Positions 9,418 through 18,207 are shown, numbered from the stretch's first letter. The stretch is DNA of 64,000 nucleotides from Afipia sp. (GCA_017308575.1 JAFKEQ010000002.1:62001-126000), one strand, 5' to 3'. Notes: generated by a model from the letters alone, not told the origin. Numbers and translations are program-made.

Positions 9418-9432
9418 TTAACGACCTCTTAA
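9418..9432. promoter_or_regulatory. Candidate CtrA-binding site (TTAA-N7-TTAA)
   Basis: TTAACGACCTCTTAA matches the full CtrA consensus exactly, including the C that often follows the first half site. It sits midway in the divergent promoter region between the response regulator (start 9349) and pepF (start 9505). Confidence 0.5.
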
Positions 9433-9504
9433 GAGTTGGCTTTATCCACAACTGCTGCAATCGTTACGTGTCTTGTCCGATCTTGAACCTCACGGATATG
9501 AAAT

Positions 9505-11403
9505 ATGGCCCCGCGTTCCTCGGCTCTGCGCAAATCTCCGGCGAAATCCAAATCCGCGGCCAAGCCCGCTTCCAAAGCCAAGCCCGCTTCCAAAACAAAG
9601 ACCTCCGCCAAAACGGCTGCACCGAAGATCGGCAAGCTGCCGGAATGGAATCTCGCCGATCTTTACCCGGCGATCGATGCGCCGGAGGTGGCCCGCGATC
9701 TCGACCGACTCGATGCGGACTGCGCGTCGTTCGAGGCGGCCTACAAGGGCAAGATTGCCGAGGAGGTCGCTAGGCCGAATGGCGGCGCGTGGCTGGCCGA
9801 GGCAGTGAAGAGCTATGAGGCGATCGATGATCTGGCGGGGCGGCTGGCGTCGTTCGCGGGCCTTGCCCATGCCGGCAACACGGTCGATCCGGCGATCTCG
9901 AAATTCTATGGCGACGTGTCGGAGCGGATCACGGCGGCCTCGACACATCTTCTGTTCTTCGCGCTTGAACTCAATCGCGTCGATGATGCGGTGATCGAAA
10001 CTGCGATGGAGATTCCGGCGCTGGGCCATTACCGGCCGTGGATCGAGGATCTGCGCAAGGACAAGCCGTATCAGCTCGAGGATCGCATCGAGCAATTGTT
10101 TCATGAAAAATCGCAGACCACCTACGGCGCGTGGAACAGGCAGTTCGACCAGACGATTTCCGCGCTCCGCTTCAAGGTCGGCGGAAAGGAACTGGCGATC
10201 GAGCCAACGCTGACGCTGCTGCAGGACCGCGCGCCGGAAAAGCGCAAGGCCGCGGCGCAGGCGCTGGCAAAGACCTTCAAAGCCAACGAGCGCACCTTCG
10301 CGCTGATCACCAACACCCTCGCCAAGGACAAGGAAATCTCCGATCGCTGGCGCGGCTTCCAGGACATCGCCGACTCGCGGCATCTCAACAATCGCGTCGA
10401 GCGCGAAGTCGTGGATGCGCTGGTGGCGTCGGTGCGCGCTGCTTATCCGCGGCTGTCGCATCGCTATTACAAGATGAAGGCACGCTGGTTCAAAAAGAAG
10501 TCGCTGCCGTTCTGGGACCGCAATGCGCCGTTGCCGTTCGCGGCGAAGAGCCAGATCGGCTGGGGCGATGCGAAAACCACGATTCTGAAAGCATATGGCG
10601 ACTTCTCGCCGCAGATGGCGAGCATCGCGGAGCAGTTTTTCACCGACCGCTGGATCGACGCGCCTGTGCGTCCGGGTAAGGCGCCGGGCGCATTCTCGCA
10701 TCCGACCACGCCGTCCGCGCATCCCTATGTGCTGATGAACTATCAGGGCAAGCCGCGCGACGTGATGACGCTCGCCCACGAACTCGGCCATGGCGTGCAT
10801 CAGGTGCTCGCCGCCCGACAGGGCGCGCTGATGGCGCCGACCCCGCTGACGCTGGCCGAGACCGCCAGTGTGTTCGGCGAGATGCTGACCTTCAAGCGCC
10901 TACTGGCCCAGACCAGAAACGCCAAGGAGCGTCAGGCGCTGCTCGCGGGCAAGGTCGAGGACATGATCAACACGGTGGTGCGCCAGATCGCGTTCTACTC
11001 ATTCGAACGCGCGGTCCATACCGAGCGCCGCAACGGCGAACTGACCGCGCAGCGCATCGGCGAAATCTGGCTGAGTGTTCAGAGCGAAAGCCTCGGCCCG
11101 GCCATCGAGATCAAGCCGGGTTACGAGACCTACTGGATGTACATCCCGCACTTCATCCATTCGCCGTTCTACGTTTACGCCTATGCATTCGGCGATTGCC
11201 TCGTGAACTCGCTCTACGCGGTCTACGAGAATGCTTCGGAAGGATTCGCGGACCGTTATCTCGCCATGCTATCTGCAGGCGGCACCAAGCACTATTCCGA
11301 ACTGCTGCAGCCGTTCGGCCTCGACGCCAAGGACCCGAAGTTCTGGGACGGCGGGCTGTCGGTGATCGAGAACCTGATCGCCGAACTGGAGGCGATGGGG
11401 TAG
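9505..11403 (+). CDS. pepF: M3-family oligoendopeptidase F
   Basis: A 632-residue cytosolic zinc metallopeptidase that degrades short peptides, part of peptide recycling. The zinc motif HELGH is at residues 425-429 (MTLAHELGHGVHQ), followed about 25 residues later by the third-ligand region LAETASVFGEM, as in the M3B/PepF clan. Length is slightly above the family norm because of a basic, Ala/Lys-rich N-terminal stretch of about 45 residues (SKSAAKPASKAKPASK), an extension with internal repeats that is probably disordered. It is divergent from the sigma-54 regulator and shares a 155-bp promoter region with it. Confidence 0.94.
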   Translation: MAPRSSALRKSPAKSKSAAKPASKAKPASKTKTSAKTAAPKIGKLPEWNLADLYPAIDAPEVARDLDRLDADCASFEAAYKGKIAEEVARPNGGAWLAEAVKSYEAIDDLAGRLASFAGLAHAGNTVDPAISKFYGDVSERITAASTHLLFFALELNRVDDAVIETAMEIPALGHYRPWIEDLRKDKPYQLEDRIEQLFHEKSQTTYGAWNRQFDQTISALRFKVGGKELAIEPTLTLLQDRAPEKRKAAAQALAKTFKANERTFALITNTLAKDKEISDRWRGFQDIADSRHLNNRVEREVVDALVASVRAAYPRLSHRYYKMKARWFKKKSLPFWDRNAPLPFAAKSQIGWGDAKTTILKAYGDFSPQMASIAEQFFTDRWIDAPVRPGKAPGAFSHPTTPSAHPYVLMNYQGKPRDVMTLAHELGHGVHQVLAARQGALMAPTPLTLAETASVFGEMLTFKRLLAQTRNAKERQALLAGKVEDMINTVVRQIAFYSFERAVHTERRNGELTAQRIGEIWLSVQSESLGPAIEIKPGYETYWMYIPHFIHSPFYVYAYAFGDCLVNSLYAVYENASEGFADRYLAMLSAGGTKHYSELLQPFGLDAKDPKFWDGGLSVIENLIAELEAMG

Positions 11404-11465
11404 GCCACCGGCCTATCCCGGGCCCATCCGGCGTAAAACATCCGTTGAACGGAGTGGCCAAAGCT

Positions 11466-11484
11466 GTTATACATATTGTATAAC
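11466..11484. promoter_or_regulatory. Palindromic operator of the MazE-like/Doc operon
   Basis: GTTATACATATTGTATAAC has perfect 8-bp arms around a 3-bp centre and ends just before the GGAG ribosome-binding site of the antitoxin gene. AbrB/MazE-type antitoxins autorepress by binding such dyads; the TATA-like core probably overlaps the -10 element. Confidence 0.7.
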
Positions 11485-11496
11485 GGAGTTTGAGCC

Positions 11497-11769
11497 ATGA
11501 ACGAGCAATCGAAAATTGCGCCCGATTCGCGTGGCCAGGTCATCGCAACCGTGGAAATCAAAAAGATCGGCAATTCGTCCGGAGTGATCCTGTCGAAGGA
11601 GATAATGGCCCGCCTCAATCTCAATGTTGGCGATGAGCTTTCGGTGAGCCTGACTCCTGAAGGGGGAATTCGCTTCACGCCAAGCGATCCGCATTTTGAT
11701 AAGGCGATGGAAGTCGCCCGGCGTGGGATGAAGCGCTACAGGAACGCTTTGGCTGAACTTGCCAAATGA
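11497..11769 (+). CDS. AbrB/MazE-family antitoxin
   Basis: A 90-residue protein with a swapped-hairpin AbrB/MazE DNA-binding domain in residues about 16-63; VEIKKIGNSSGVILSKEIM and LNLNVGDELSV are the family signature. The C-terminal 30 residues (DPHFDKAMEVARRGMKRYRNALAELAK) form a charged helix likely to clamp the toxin. A GGAG ribosome-binding site lies 8 nt before the ATG. Its stop overlaps the toxin start as ATGA (11766-11769), the standard coupling for toxin-antitoxin pairs. It should neutralise the Doc protein and repress its own promoter through the palindrome at 11466-11484 (inference from family behaviour). Confidence 0.9.
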   Translation: MNEQSKIAPDSRGQVIATVEIKKIGNSSGVILSKEIMARLNLNVGDELSVSLTPEGGIRFTPSDPHFDKAMEVARRGMKRYRNALAELAK

Positions 11770-12152
11770 GCGAGCCTCTTTGGCTGACTCGCCAGATCAT
11801 TGAAGCTATTCACGATGAACAACTCGCCATTCATGGCGGGGCAGGCGGCTTGCGCGACGAAGGCATGCTGGAATCCGCGCTCGATCGTCCACGCAACAAA
11901 TGGTCATACGAGCGGGCCGAACTCGATGAACTGGCCGCCGCCTACGCTTACGGCATCGCCCGCAATCATCCGTTCATCGATGGCAACAAACGCACATCGC
12001 TGCTGGCGCTCTATACATTTCTCGGCGTGAACGACATTGATTTTGACGTTCCTGAAGCCGAAGCGGCAACCATGATCCTCTCGCTCGCCGCCGGTGAAGT
12101 CGGCGAGGAAGGCCTGACCCGCTGGATTAGGGACAACTGGCCGAAGTCCTGA
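11766..12152 (+). CDS. doc: Doc-type (Fic fold) toxin
   Basis: A 128-residue death-on-curing family protein. Doc phosphorylates elongation factor Tu and so stops translation. The Fic-type catalytic loop HPFIDGNKRT is at residues 68-77 with H68, D72, N74, K75 and R76 intact. The N-terminal GGAGGLRDEGMLESALDRPRNKW segment is also diagnostic for the family. It is translated from the ATGA overlap with the antitoxin gene. Phage P1 Doc is paired with a Phd-fold antitoxin; here the partner has an AbrB/MazE fold, a combination also found in chromosomal modules. All catalytic residues are present, so the toxin should be functional. Confidence 0.92.
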   Translation: MSEPLWLTRQIIEAIHDEQLAIHGGAGGLRDEGMLESALDRPRNKWSYERAELDELAAAYAYGIARNHPFIDGNKRTSLLALYTFLGVNDIDFDVPEAEAATMILSLAAGEVGEEGLTRWIRDNWPKS

Positions 12153-12334
12153 GCGCGGCAGGACGGCATTGCCGCACTGCATTCCGCATCGTGGAAATGC
12201 TGCGGGCAAAGCGTTGCATGACGTGCCCGGGAGCGGTTTAATCTCGTGTCAGAAAAGTGGCGGACATTGCCCTTGCATCGCAATTGGGCTAATTCGCGTG
12301 ATGACGTGACTTGAGCCGATTTTTGGAGGGGACG

Positions 12335-12487
12335 ATGGCTAACCACAGCGAAGTTGCTTACACCACCGCGGATGGCAACGATTACGCCGCCCATGAAGCG
12401 ACCTATGAGGGCTTCCTGGCGCTGACGAAGTACGGCACGATTGCCGTTATCGCCATCCTTGCGCTCATGGCGATTTTTCTCCTCTGA
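12335..12487 (+). CDS. aa3-type cytochrome c oxidase subunit IV family small membrane protein
   Basis: A 50-residue protein with an acidic, soluble N-terminus (MANHSEVAYTTADGNDYAAH) and one C-terminal transmembrane helix (GTIAVIAILALMAIFLL). The pattern HEATYEGFLALTKYGT is the signature of the bacterial aa3-oxidase subunit IV family, a small peripheral subunit of the haem-copper oxidase. A strong GGAGGGG ribosome-binding site precedes the ATG. It lies 71 bp upstream of pntAA, an arrangement common in this bacterial group, which raises the possibility that this paralogue serves the transhydrogenase rather than the oxidase; the sequence cannot decide. Confidence 0.85.
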   Translation: MANHSEVAYTTADGNDYAAHEATYEGFLALTKYGTIAVIAILALMAIFLL

Positions 12488-12558
12488 TTGTATCCGGTTG
12501 GACCGGCTGCCCGGCCGGTGATTAAGTCATGCGTGGCCGGATGGCTGCGGGAGGCGTC

Positions 12559-13686
12559 ATGAAAATTGCGGTAGCGAAAGAAATCGATGCAGCCGAGCCG
12601 CGCGTCGCGGCGACGCCTGACACGGTGAAAAAATTCAAGGCGCTCGGAATCGATGTGGCCATCGAGCCCGGCGCCGGTCTCAAGTCGGGTCTGCTCGATG
12701 CGGACTACGAAGCTGTTGGCGCCAGCGTCAGCGCCGATGCGGTGAAGGATGCGGACCTTGTTATCAAGGTGAAGCGTCCCGAAGCGTCGGAACTTGCCAG
12801 ATACAGGAAGGGCGCGCTGGTCATCGCGATCATGGACCCTTACGGCAATGACGCCGCGCTGAAGGCGATGGCCGATGCGGGGGTTTCCGCCTTCGCGATG
12901 GAATTGATGCCGCGCATCACCCGCGCGCAGGTGATGGACGTTCTGTCGTCGCAGGCGAACCTCGCGGGCTATCGTGCGGTGATCGAATCCGCCGAGGCCT
13001 TCGGCCGCGCCTTCCCGATGATGATGACGGCGGCCGGCACGGTGCCCGCCGCCAAGGTCTTCGTGATGGGTGTCGGCGTCGCCGGTCTGCAGGCGATCGC
13101 GACCGCACGCCGTCTCGGCGCCGTGGTGACCGCGACCGACGTGCGTCCGGCGACGAAAGAACAGGTCGAGTCGCTCGGCGCAAAATTCCTCGCCGTCGAG
13201 GACGAGGAATTCAAGAACGCGCAGACCGCCGGCGGCTACGCCAAGGAGATGTCGAAAGAGTATCAGGCCAAGCAGGCCGCGCTCACGGCGGAGCACATCA
13301 AGAAGCAGGACATCGTCATCACCACGGCGCTGATCCCGGGCCGTCCGGCTCCGAAGCTGGTCTCTGCCGAGATGGTGAAATCGATGAAGCCCGGCTCGGT
13401 GCTGGTCGATCTTGCGGTCGAACGCGGCGGTAATGTCGAGGGCGCCAAGGCGAACGAGATCGCGGACGTCGATGGCGTGAAGATCGTCGGCTACACCAAT
13501 CTCGCCGGCAAGGTCGCGGCATCGGCATCGAGTCTGTATGCCCGCAACCTCTTGTCGTTCATCGAAACGCTGTACGACAAGGCCGCCAAGTCGCTCGCGG
13601 TGAAGTGGGACGACGAACTGGTGAAGGCTACCGCGCTGACCAAGGATGGCGCTGTGATCCATCCGAATTTCCAGCCGAAAGCATAA
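12559..13686 (+). CDS. pntAA: NAD(P) transhydrogenase, subunit alpha part 1
   Basis: The NAD(H)-binding domain I of proton-translocating transhydrogenase, 375 residues. The enzyme passes hydride from NADH to NADP+ while protons re-enter the cell, supplying NADPH. The start MKIAVAKEIDAAEPRVAATP is typical; the ATG at 12559 has a GGGAGG site and is preferred over the upstream ATG at 12529. Visible marks are the PYG(ND)A loop, the RAQxMDVLSSQANLAGYRAV region and the Rossmann motif GVGVAGLQAIATARRLGAVVTATD. It is followed by pntAB and pntB in the three-gene format of alphaproteobacteria, where alpha is split. Confidence 0.96.
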   Translation: MKIAVAKEIDAAEPRVAATPDTVKKFKALGIDVAIEPGAGLKSGLLDADYEAVGASVSADAVKDADLVIKVKRPEASELARYRKGALVIAIMDPYGNDAALKAMADAGVSAFAMELMPRITRAQVMDVLSSQANLAGYRAVIESAEAFGRAFPMMMTAAGTVPAAKVFVMGVGVAGLQAIATARRLGAVVTATDVRPATKEQVESLGAKFLAVEDEEFKNAQTAGGYAKEMSKEYQAKQAALTAEHIKKQDIVITTALIPGRPAPKLVSAEMVKSMKPGSVLVDLAVERGGNVEGAKANEIADVDGVKIVGYTNLAGKVAASASSLYARNLLSFIETLYDKAAKSLAVKWDDELVKATALTKDGAVIHPNFQPKA

Positions 13687-13698
13687 GGGGGATTAGCC

Positions 13699-14019
13699 AT
13701 GCATGGGATTGAGGCTGTCGATCCGTTCGTCTTTCGGTTGTCGATTTTCGTTCTCGCGGTGTTCGTGGGCTATTTCGTGGTGTGGTCGGTGACGCCCGCG
13801 CTGCATACGCCGCTGATGTCGGTCACCAACGCGATTTCGTCGGTGATCGTGGTCGGCGCGCTGCTGGCCACCGGCGTTGCGATGGCCGGCAACGAGGATG
13901 GTCCGCTCTGGGCCCGCGCCTTCGGCTTTGTCGCGCTGATCTTCGCGTGCATCAACATCTTTGGCGGTTTCCTTGTCACCCAGCGCATGCTGGCGATGTA
14001 CAAGAAGAAGCAGAAGTGA
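13699..14019 (+). CDS. pntAB: NAD(P) transhydrogenase, subunit alpha part 2
   Basis: A 106-residue membrane protein holding the alpha-subunit part of the proton channel (domain II). Three hydrophobic segments are visible: [35 protein letters not shown] and [18 protein letters not shown]. The motif [24 protein letters not shown] is characteristic of this subunit. It starts 12 bp after pntAA with a GGGGG ribosome-binding site and is followed by pntB after 13 bp, so all three are one operon. Confidence 0.95.
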   Translation: MHGIEAVDPFVFRLSIFVLAVFVGYFVVWSVTPALHTPLMSVTNAISSVIVVGALLATGVAMAGNEDGPLWARAFGFVALIFACINIFGGFLVTQRMLAMYKKKQK

Positions 14020-14032
14020 CGGGGCAGGGCAC

Positions 14033-15433
14033 ATGAACGCGAACCTTTCGGCGCTGCTCTATCTGGTTGCAGGCGTCCTTTTCATTCTCTCGCTGCGCGG
14101 CCTGTCGAGCCCGGCATCTTCCCGTCAGGGCAATTTCTTCGGCATGGTCGGTATGGCCATCGCCATCGCCACCACGCTGGCGGCGCATCCGCCGTCCGGC
14201 ACCACCGGCTGGATTCTGGTGATCCTCGGCATTGCGATCGGCGGCGGCATCGGTGCGGTCATCGCGCGCAAGGTGCCGATGACCTCGATGCCGGAACTGG
14301 TCGCAGCCTTCCACTCGCTGGTCGGTATGGCGGCGGTGCTTGTCGCGGCCGGTGCGTTCTATGCGCCCGCGGCCTTCGACATCGGCACCCGCGGCAACAT
14401 CCATGGCTCGAGCCTGATCGAAATGTCGCTCGGCGTCGCCATCGGCGCGCTGACCTTTACCGGCTCGGTGATCGCATTTCTGAAGCTGTCGGGCCGCATG
14501 AGCGGCGCGCCGATCATTCTTCCGGCGCGTCACATCATCAACATCGTGCTGGCGCTGGCGCTGGTCTTCTTCATCTACGGTCTGGTGCATTCGCAGAGCC
14601 AGCTCGACTTCTGGCTCATCACCATCATCGCGCTGGTGCTCGGCGCGTTGCTGATCATTCCGATCGGCGGAGCGGACATGCCGGTCGTGATCTCGATGCT
14701 GAACTCGTATTCGGGCTGGGCGGCGGCGGGCATCGGCTTCACGCTGGGCAACTCGGCGCTGATCATCACGGGTGCGCTGGTCGGCTCATCCGGCGCGATC
14801 TTGTCCTACATCATGTGCCACGCGATGAACCGGTCCTTCATCTCGGTCATCCTTGGCGGCTTCGGCGGCGACAGCGGCGGCCCTGCGGCAGCCGGAGGCG
14901 GCGAAGTGAAGCCGGTCAAGCTCGGTTCGGCGGACGACGCGGCCTTCATCATGAAGAACGCACAGAAGGTCATCATCGTGCCGGGCTACGGCATGGCGGT
15001 GGCGCAGGCGCAGCACGCGCTTCGCGAAATGGCCGATACGCTGAAGAAGGAAGGCGTCGAGGTGAAATACGCCATTCACCCTGTCGCGGGCCGTATGCCC
15101 GGCCACATGAACGTGCTGCTGGCGGAAGCCAACGTGCCTTACGACGAGGTGTTCGAGCTTGAGGACATCAACTCGGAATTCGCGCAGGCCGACGTCGCCT
15201 TCGTGATCGGCGCCAACGACGTGACCAATCCTGCGGCGGAAGAAGATCCGAAGTCGCCGATCTATGGCATGCCGGTGCTGCAGGTCTGGAAGGCCGGTAC
15301 CGTGATGTTCATCAAGCGCTCGCTCGCTTCGGGTTATGCCGGTGTCGACAATCCGCTGTTCTATCGCGACAACACGATGATGCTGCTGGGCGACGCCAAG
15401 AAGATGACCGAAAACATCGTCAAGGCGATGTAA
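14033..15433 (+). CDS. pntB: NAD(P) transhydrogenase, subunit beta
   Basis: A 466-residue protein with about nine transmembrane helices (residues 1-265) followed by the NADP(H)-binding domain III (about 290-466). Domain II marks are SMPELVAAFHSLVGMAAV and GADMPVVISMLNSYSGWAAAGIGF. Domain III has the nucleotide loop VPGYGMAVAQAQHALREM and the conserved HPVAGRMPGHMNVLLAEANVPYD segment. The ATG at 14033 follows a GGGGCAGG site; the frame extends further upstream into pntAB but that part is not family sequence. Catalytic features are all present, so the complex should be active. Confidence 0.96.
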   Translation: MNANLSALLYLVAGVLFILSLRGLSSPASSRQGNFFGMVGMAIAIATTLAAHPPSGTTGWILVILGIAIGGGIGAVIARKVPMTSMPELVAAFHSLVGMAAVLVAAGAFYAPAAFDIGTRGNIHGSSLIEMSLGVAIGALTFTGSVIAFLKLSGRMSGAPIILPARHIINIVLALALVFFIYGLVHSQSQLDFWLITIIALVLGALLIIPIGGADMPVVISMLNSYSGWAAAGIGFTLGNSALIITGALVGSSGAILSYIMCHAMNRSFISVILGGFGGDSGGPAAAGGGEVKPVKLGSADDAAFIMKNAQKVIIVPGYGMAVAQAQHALREMADTLKKEGVEVKYAIHPVAGRMPGHMNVLLAEANVPYDEVFELEDINSEFAQADVAFVIGANDVTNPAAEEDPKSPIYGMPVLQVWKAGTVMFIKRSLASGYAGVDNPLFYRDNTMMLLGDAKKMTENIVKAM

Positions 15434-15438
15434 TAAGA

Positions 15439-16455
15439 TTGCACACCAAACTGCGAACGCCGGGGTTCCGACTTTCGAGAACCCCGGGGGCGGAAGTCTT
15501 TCCGCTCCACATCCCCGGACACAATCGCATCTGCAATCCCTCGATCGCCGCAAGCGATCAGGGGTTTTTCTGTGTGGTGCGCGAAGTCAATTACGATCTC
15601 GATTCGAACGGCCGGGTCGCTGTCATGCCGGAGGGCGGTTTCCGGTCGTCGAACTGGATCGTCGAACTGGACGAGAATTTCTGCGTCACTCGTATCGACA
15701 GGATCGACGACAAGAGGACGGACGCCGATTGTCATTCCGTCGACCGGCTGGAGGATTGCCGCGTTTTCAGATGGCGGGATGCATGGTGGTTCAGCGCGAG
15801 CTTGGTGCTCGGAGACGATCCCCTTGTCTGTCAGATCGCTCTCTGCCGGCTTGAGGGAAGCAGCATTGCCGAGCGGCATTTGCTGCCGTCGCCGCGGAAT
15901 GCGCGCCGTGAAAAGAACTGGATGCCGCGCGTGGATGGCGACCGCCTCCAATGAGTTTATTGGATCGATCCGCTGGAGGTGGTGTCCTATAGCGACGGCA
16001 ATTTTTCCCATGAACGCCTCGGCCGGTTTGGATGCCTTGAAAATTGGGCGGGATCATCGCCCCTGGTGCGCTATCGCGGCAATTGGCTCTGTGTCGTGCA
16101 TTTGCGCAAGGACTGGGATCACGTCAGTTCTTTCGAACATCGTCTGGTCGAGTTGCGTGACAATTTTACGCTTCGACGGATGTCGCGTGCTTTCACCTTC
16201 GAAGGTGACGATATCGAGTTTTGCGCGGGGCTTTCCGTGACACAGACTCATGCGATCCTGAGCTATGGCGTGCAGGACCGAGAGGCTCGTTTGATGCGGC
16301 TGGAGCTTTCGGCGATAGAGGCGATGCTGCGGCCGCTTTACATTCCCCCGTCATTGTCGGTCTTCTTCCTGAATGCACGGCGCATTGCGAGGCCATGGAT
16401 TCGCCAGCCACGCAAGAAACTGATGGCGCTGGTCCGGCGGGTGGCGGCAAAATGA
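15439..16455 (+). pseudogene. Glycosidase-like (GH43/GH130-type beta-propeller) gene broken by an in-frame TGA
   Basis: Two open stretches, 15439-15954 and 15979-16455, are in the same frame and separated only by TGA at 15952-15954. Read through, they give one continuous 338-codon protein resembling the five-bladed propeller glycosidase-like proteins found beside glycosyltransferases: HNRICNPSIA, a VREVNY strand, LEDCRVFRWRD, EKNWMPRVDGDRL, then after the stop VYWIDPLEVVSYS, SPLVRYRGNWLCVVH and IEFCAGLS. The codon at the stop would be TGG (Trp) by a single base change. The frame begins at a TTG 3 bp after the pntB stop; a start inside pntB is possible. Family assignment is from remembered motifs and is moderate; the nonsense position is certain. 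Confidence 0.7.
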
Positions 16456-16504
16456 ATCTGGGTACTTCGTCAGGGCAATAGCGCGCGTTCGCTCGTGAAA
16501 GCAA

Positions 16505-16534
16505 AGAGGCCGTGCGGTGCACGGCCTCTTTTTC
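16505..16534. terminator. Bidirectional intrinsic terminator
   Basis: AGAGGCCGTGC (16505-16515), a 3-nt turn and GCACGGCCTCT (16519-16529) form an 11-bp stem followed by TTTT on the plus strand and by TTTGCTTT on the minus strand. It lies between the convergent glycosidase-like pseudogene and the VOC gene. Confidence 0.85.
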
Positions 16535-16549
16535 ATTCTGTCTTGCCCG

Positions 16550-16936
16550 TTATGCCTCTTTCGGCACCCGGTAGAGGGCGCAGAGCTTGTTACCGTCATG
16601 ATCGCGCAGATAGGCGAGATACATCTTCATGCCGTTCATTTCACGCATGCCCGGCGGGTCCTCGCAGGTCGTGGCGCCGTTCGCGAGTCCGGTCGCATGC
16701 CAGGCATCGGCTTGCTCGGGTGATGCAGCCGTAAAGCCGATGGTGCCGCCGTTTGCATGCGTCGCGGGCTTGCCGTCGATCGGCTTTGACACGGAAAACG
16801 TCCCGGTCTTGGTGCGGTAAAAGATGCGATGGCGGTCGACCACGGCCGGGGGCACGCCCAGCGTCCCCAGCAGCTTGTCATAAAACGACTTGGCCCTGTC
16901 GAGATCATTGGTCCCGATCATGATGTGAGAGAACAT
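16550..16936 (-). CDS. VOC-family (glyoxalase-like) protein
   Basis: A 128-residue cytosolic protein of the vicinal-oxygen-chelate superfamily, with the paired beta-alpha-beta-beta-beta modules visible as MFSHIMIGTNDLDRAKSFYDKLL and the closing AYLRDHDGNKLCALYR. Possible metal ligands are H4 and residues of the second module, but a full set is not obvious, so enzyme activity (lyase, dioxygenase or resistance) cannot be assigned. The frame extends to 17074, but the ATG at 16936 has an AAGGAAA site and matches the family start. It is a single-gene unit with a strong terminator. Confidence 0.85.
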   Translation of the reverse strand: MFSHIMIGTNDLDRAKSFYDKLLGTLGVPPAVVDRHRIFYRTKTGTFSVSKPIDGKPATHANGGTIGFTAASPEQADAWHATGLANGATTCEDPPGMREMNGMKMYLAYLRDHDGNKLCALYRVPKEA

Positions 16937-17109
16937 TTTTTCGTTTCCTTCCAAAAAACAGCCCCTTTTGGTTAAGGCATCTCGCTCTCGCCTGCAAATT
17001 CTCTTCGCATCGGCCCGTGCCCTGAAAATCGGCGACGGAGGCGAAGAAAAGTTTTCGCGCGCGACCCGCGGCACTAGCCTTCAGCGGCGGCGCCGTTAGT
17101 ATCCGCGGC

Positions 17110-18207
17110 ATGAGCGCACAAACACATGTTCCACGGTCGGCATGGATTTTCCCCATGCTGGCCGTTCTGCTTTTCGCCGCGACGTCACTGCCCGGTATCG
17201 GGTTCAGCCATTCGGCGGGCGGCTATGCCTTTGCCGCCGTGCTTCTTGTCATCTTGTTCGGGACGGTCTTTGCGGCCGTCCATCATGCCGAGGTGATCGC
17301 CCACAGGGTCGGCGAACCCTATGGCACGCTGGTGCTGACGCTGTCGGTGACGATCATCGAGGTCGCGATGATCGCGAGCATCATGTTCGGCGAGAAGACC
17401 GTCCCGACTCTGGCTCGCGATACGGTCTTCGCCGTTGTGATGATCGTCTGCAATGGCCTGATCGGCTGGGCCATTCTGGCCGGCGGCGTGCGGTTCCGGG
17501 AGCAGGAGTTTCAGGTGACCGGCGTCAAGGTCTATCTTTGCGTTCTGATCGTGATTTCGACCATCACGCTGGTTCTGCCGAATTACACGTCCACGATGCC
17601 GGGGCCGGTCTTCGCCTCAAGCCAGCTCGTGTTCATCGGCATCGCCACGTTGCTCTTATACTGCGTGTTCGTCTATACGCAGACCGTTCTGCACCGCGAC
17701 TATTTCATTGTCGACAATGATGACGATGGCGACAATCACGTTGCTGCATCCGGCAGGATGCTGCTTGTCAGCATCGTTCTGCTTCTGGTTTCGCTGGTGG
17801 CCGTCGTGCTTCTGGCCAAGAAATTCTCGCTTGTCATCGATGCCGGTGCGGCCGCGATCGGCGCCCCTCCGGCCTTCGCGGGCGTTGTGGTCGCGCTTCT
17901 GATCCTGATGCCGGAAAGTGTCGCGGCGCTGTCGGCGGCGCGCAAGAACGATCTGCAGAAGAGCATCAATCTCGCGCTGGGATCTTCGCTTGCCACCATC
18001 GGCCTGACCGTTCCCGTGGTTGCGGTCACCGTTTATATCCTGAAGGAAACTCTCGTCCTCGGACTTGACCCGCGCGACATGGTGCTGCTCGCGATGACGC
18101 TTCTGGTCAGCATGATGACATTCGGAACCGGGAGGACGAACGTCCTGTTCGGCTTCGTGCATCTCCTGATCTTCGCGGTCTATCTGTTCTTCGTGCTCGT
18201 GCCGTAG
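17110..18207 (+). CDS. chaA: Calcium(sodium)/proton antiporter, ChaA type
   Basis: A 365-residue inner-membrane protein with about eleven hydrophobic helices, of the CaCA superfamily. It exports calcium, and possibly sodium or potassium, in exchange for protons. The two signature alpha-repeats are visible: GEPYGTLVLTLSVTIIEVAMIASIM (about 74-98) with the essential glutamate, and VALLILMPESVAALSAARKNDLQKSINLALGSSLATIGLTVPV (about 258-300). An acidic loop VDNDDDGDN near residue 202 lies between the two halves. Length and motif order match rhizobial ChaA (Y4hA) homologues. It is a single gene ending in a palindromic repeat that may act as a transcript end. Confidence 0.9.
   Translation: MSAQTHVPRSAWIFPMLAVLLFAATSLPGIGFSHSAGGYAFAAVLLVILFGTVFAAVHHAEVIAHRVGEPYGTLVLTLSVTIIEVAMIASIMFGEKTVPTLARDTVFAVVMIVCNGLIGWAILAGGVRFREQEFQVTGVKVYLCVLIVISTITLVLPNYTSTMPGPVFASSQLVFIGIATLLLYCVFVYTQTVLHRDYFIVDNDDDGDNHVAASGRMLLVSIVLLLVSLVAVVLLAKKFSLVIDAGAAAIGAPPAFAGVVVALLILMPESVAALSAARKNDLQKSINLALGSSLATIGLTVPVVAVTVYILKETLVLGLDPRDMVLLAMTLLVSMMTFGTGRTNVLFGFVHLLIFAVYLFFVLVP

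Noticed and set aside
12403..13662. 419-codon open frame opposite pntAA
   Set aside because: Shadow of the strongly conserved transhydrogenase gene, with low-complexity His/Arg/Gly sequence.
15952..15954. TGA as a selenocysteine codon in the glycosidase-like gene
   Set aside because: The family has no selenoproteins, the expected residue is tryptophan, and I saw no obvious SECIS hairpin after the codon.
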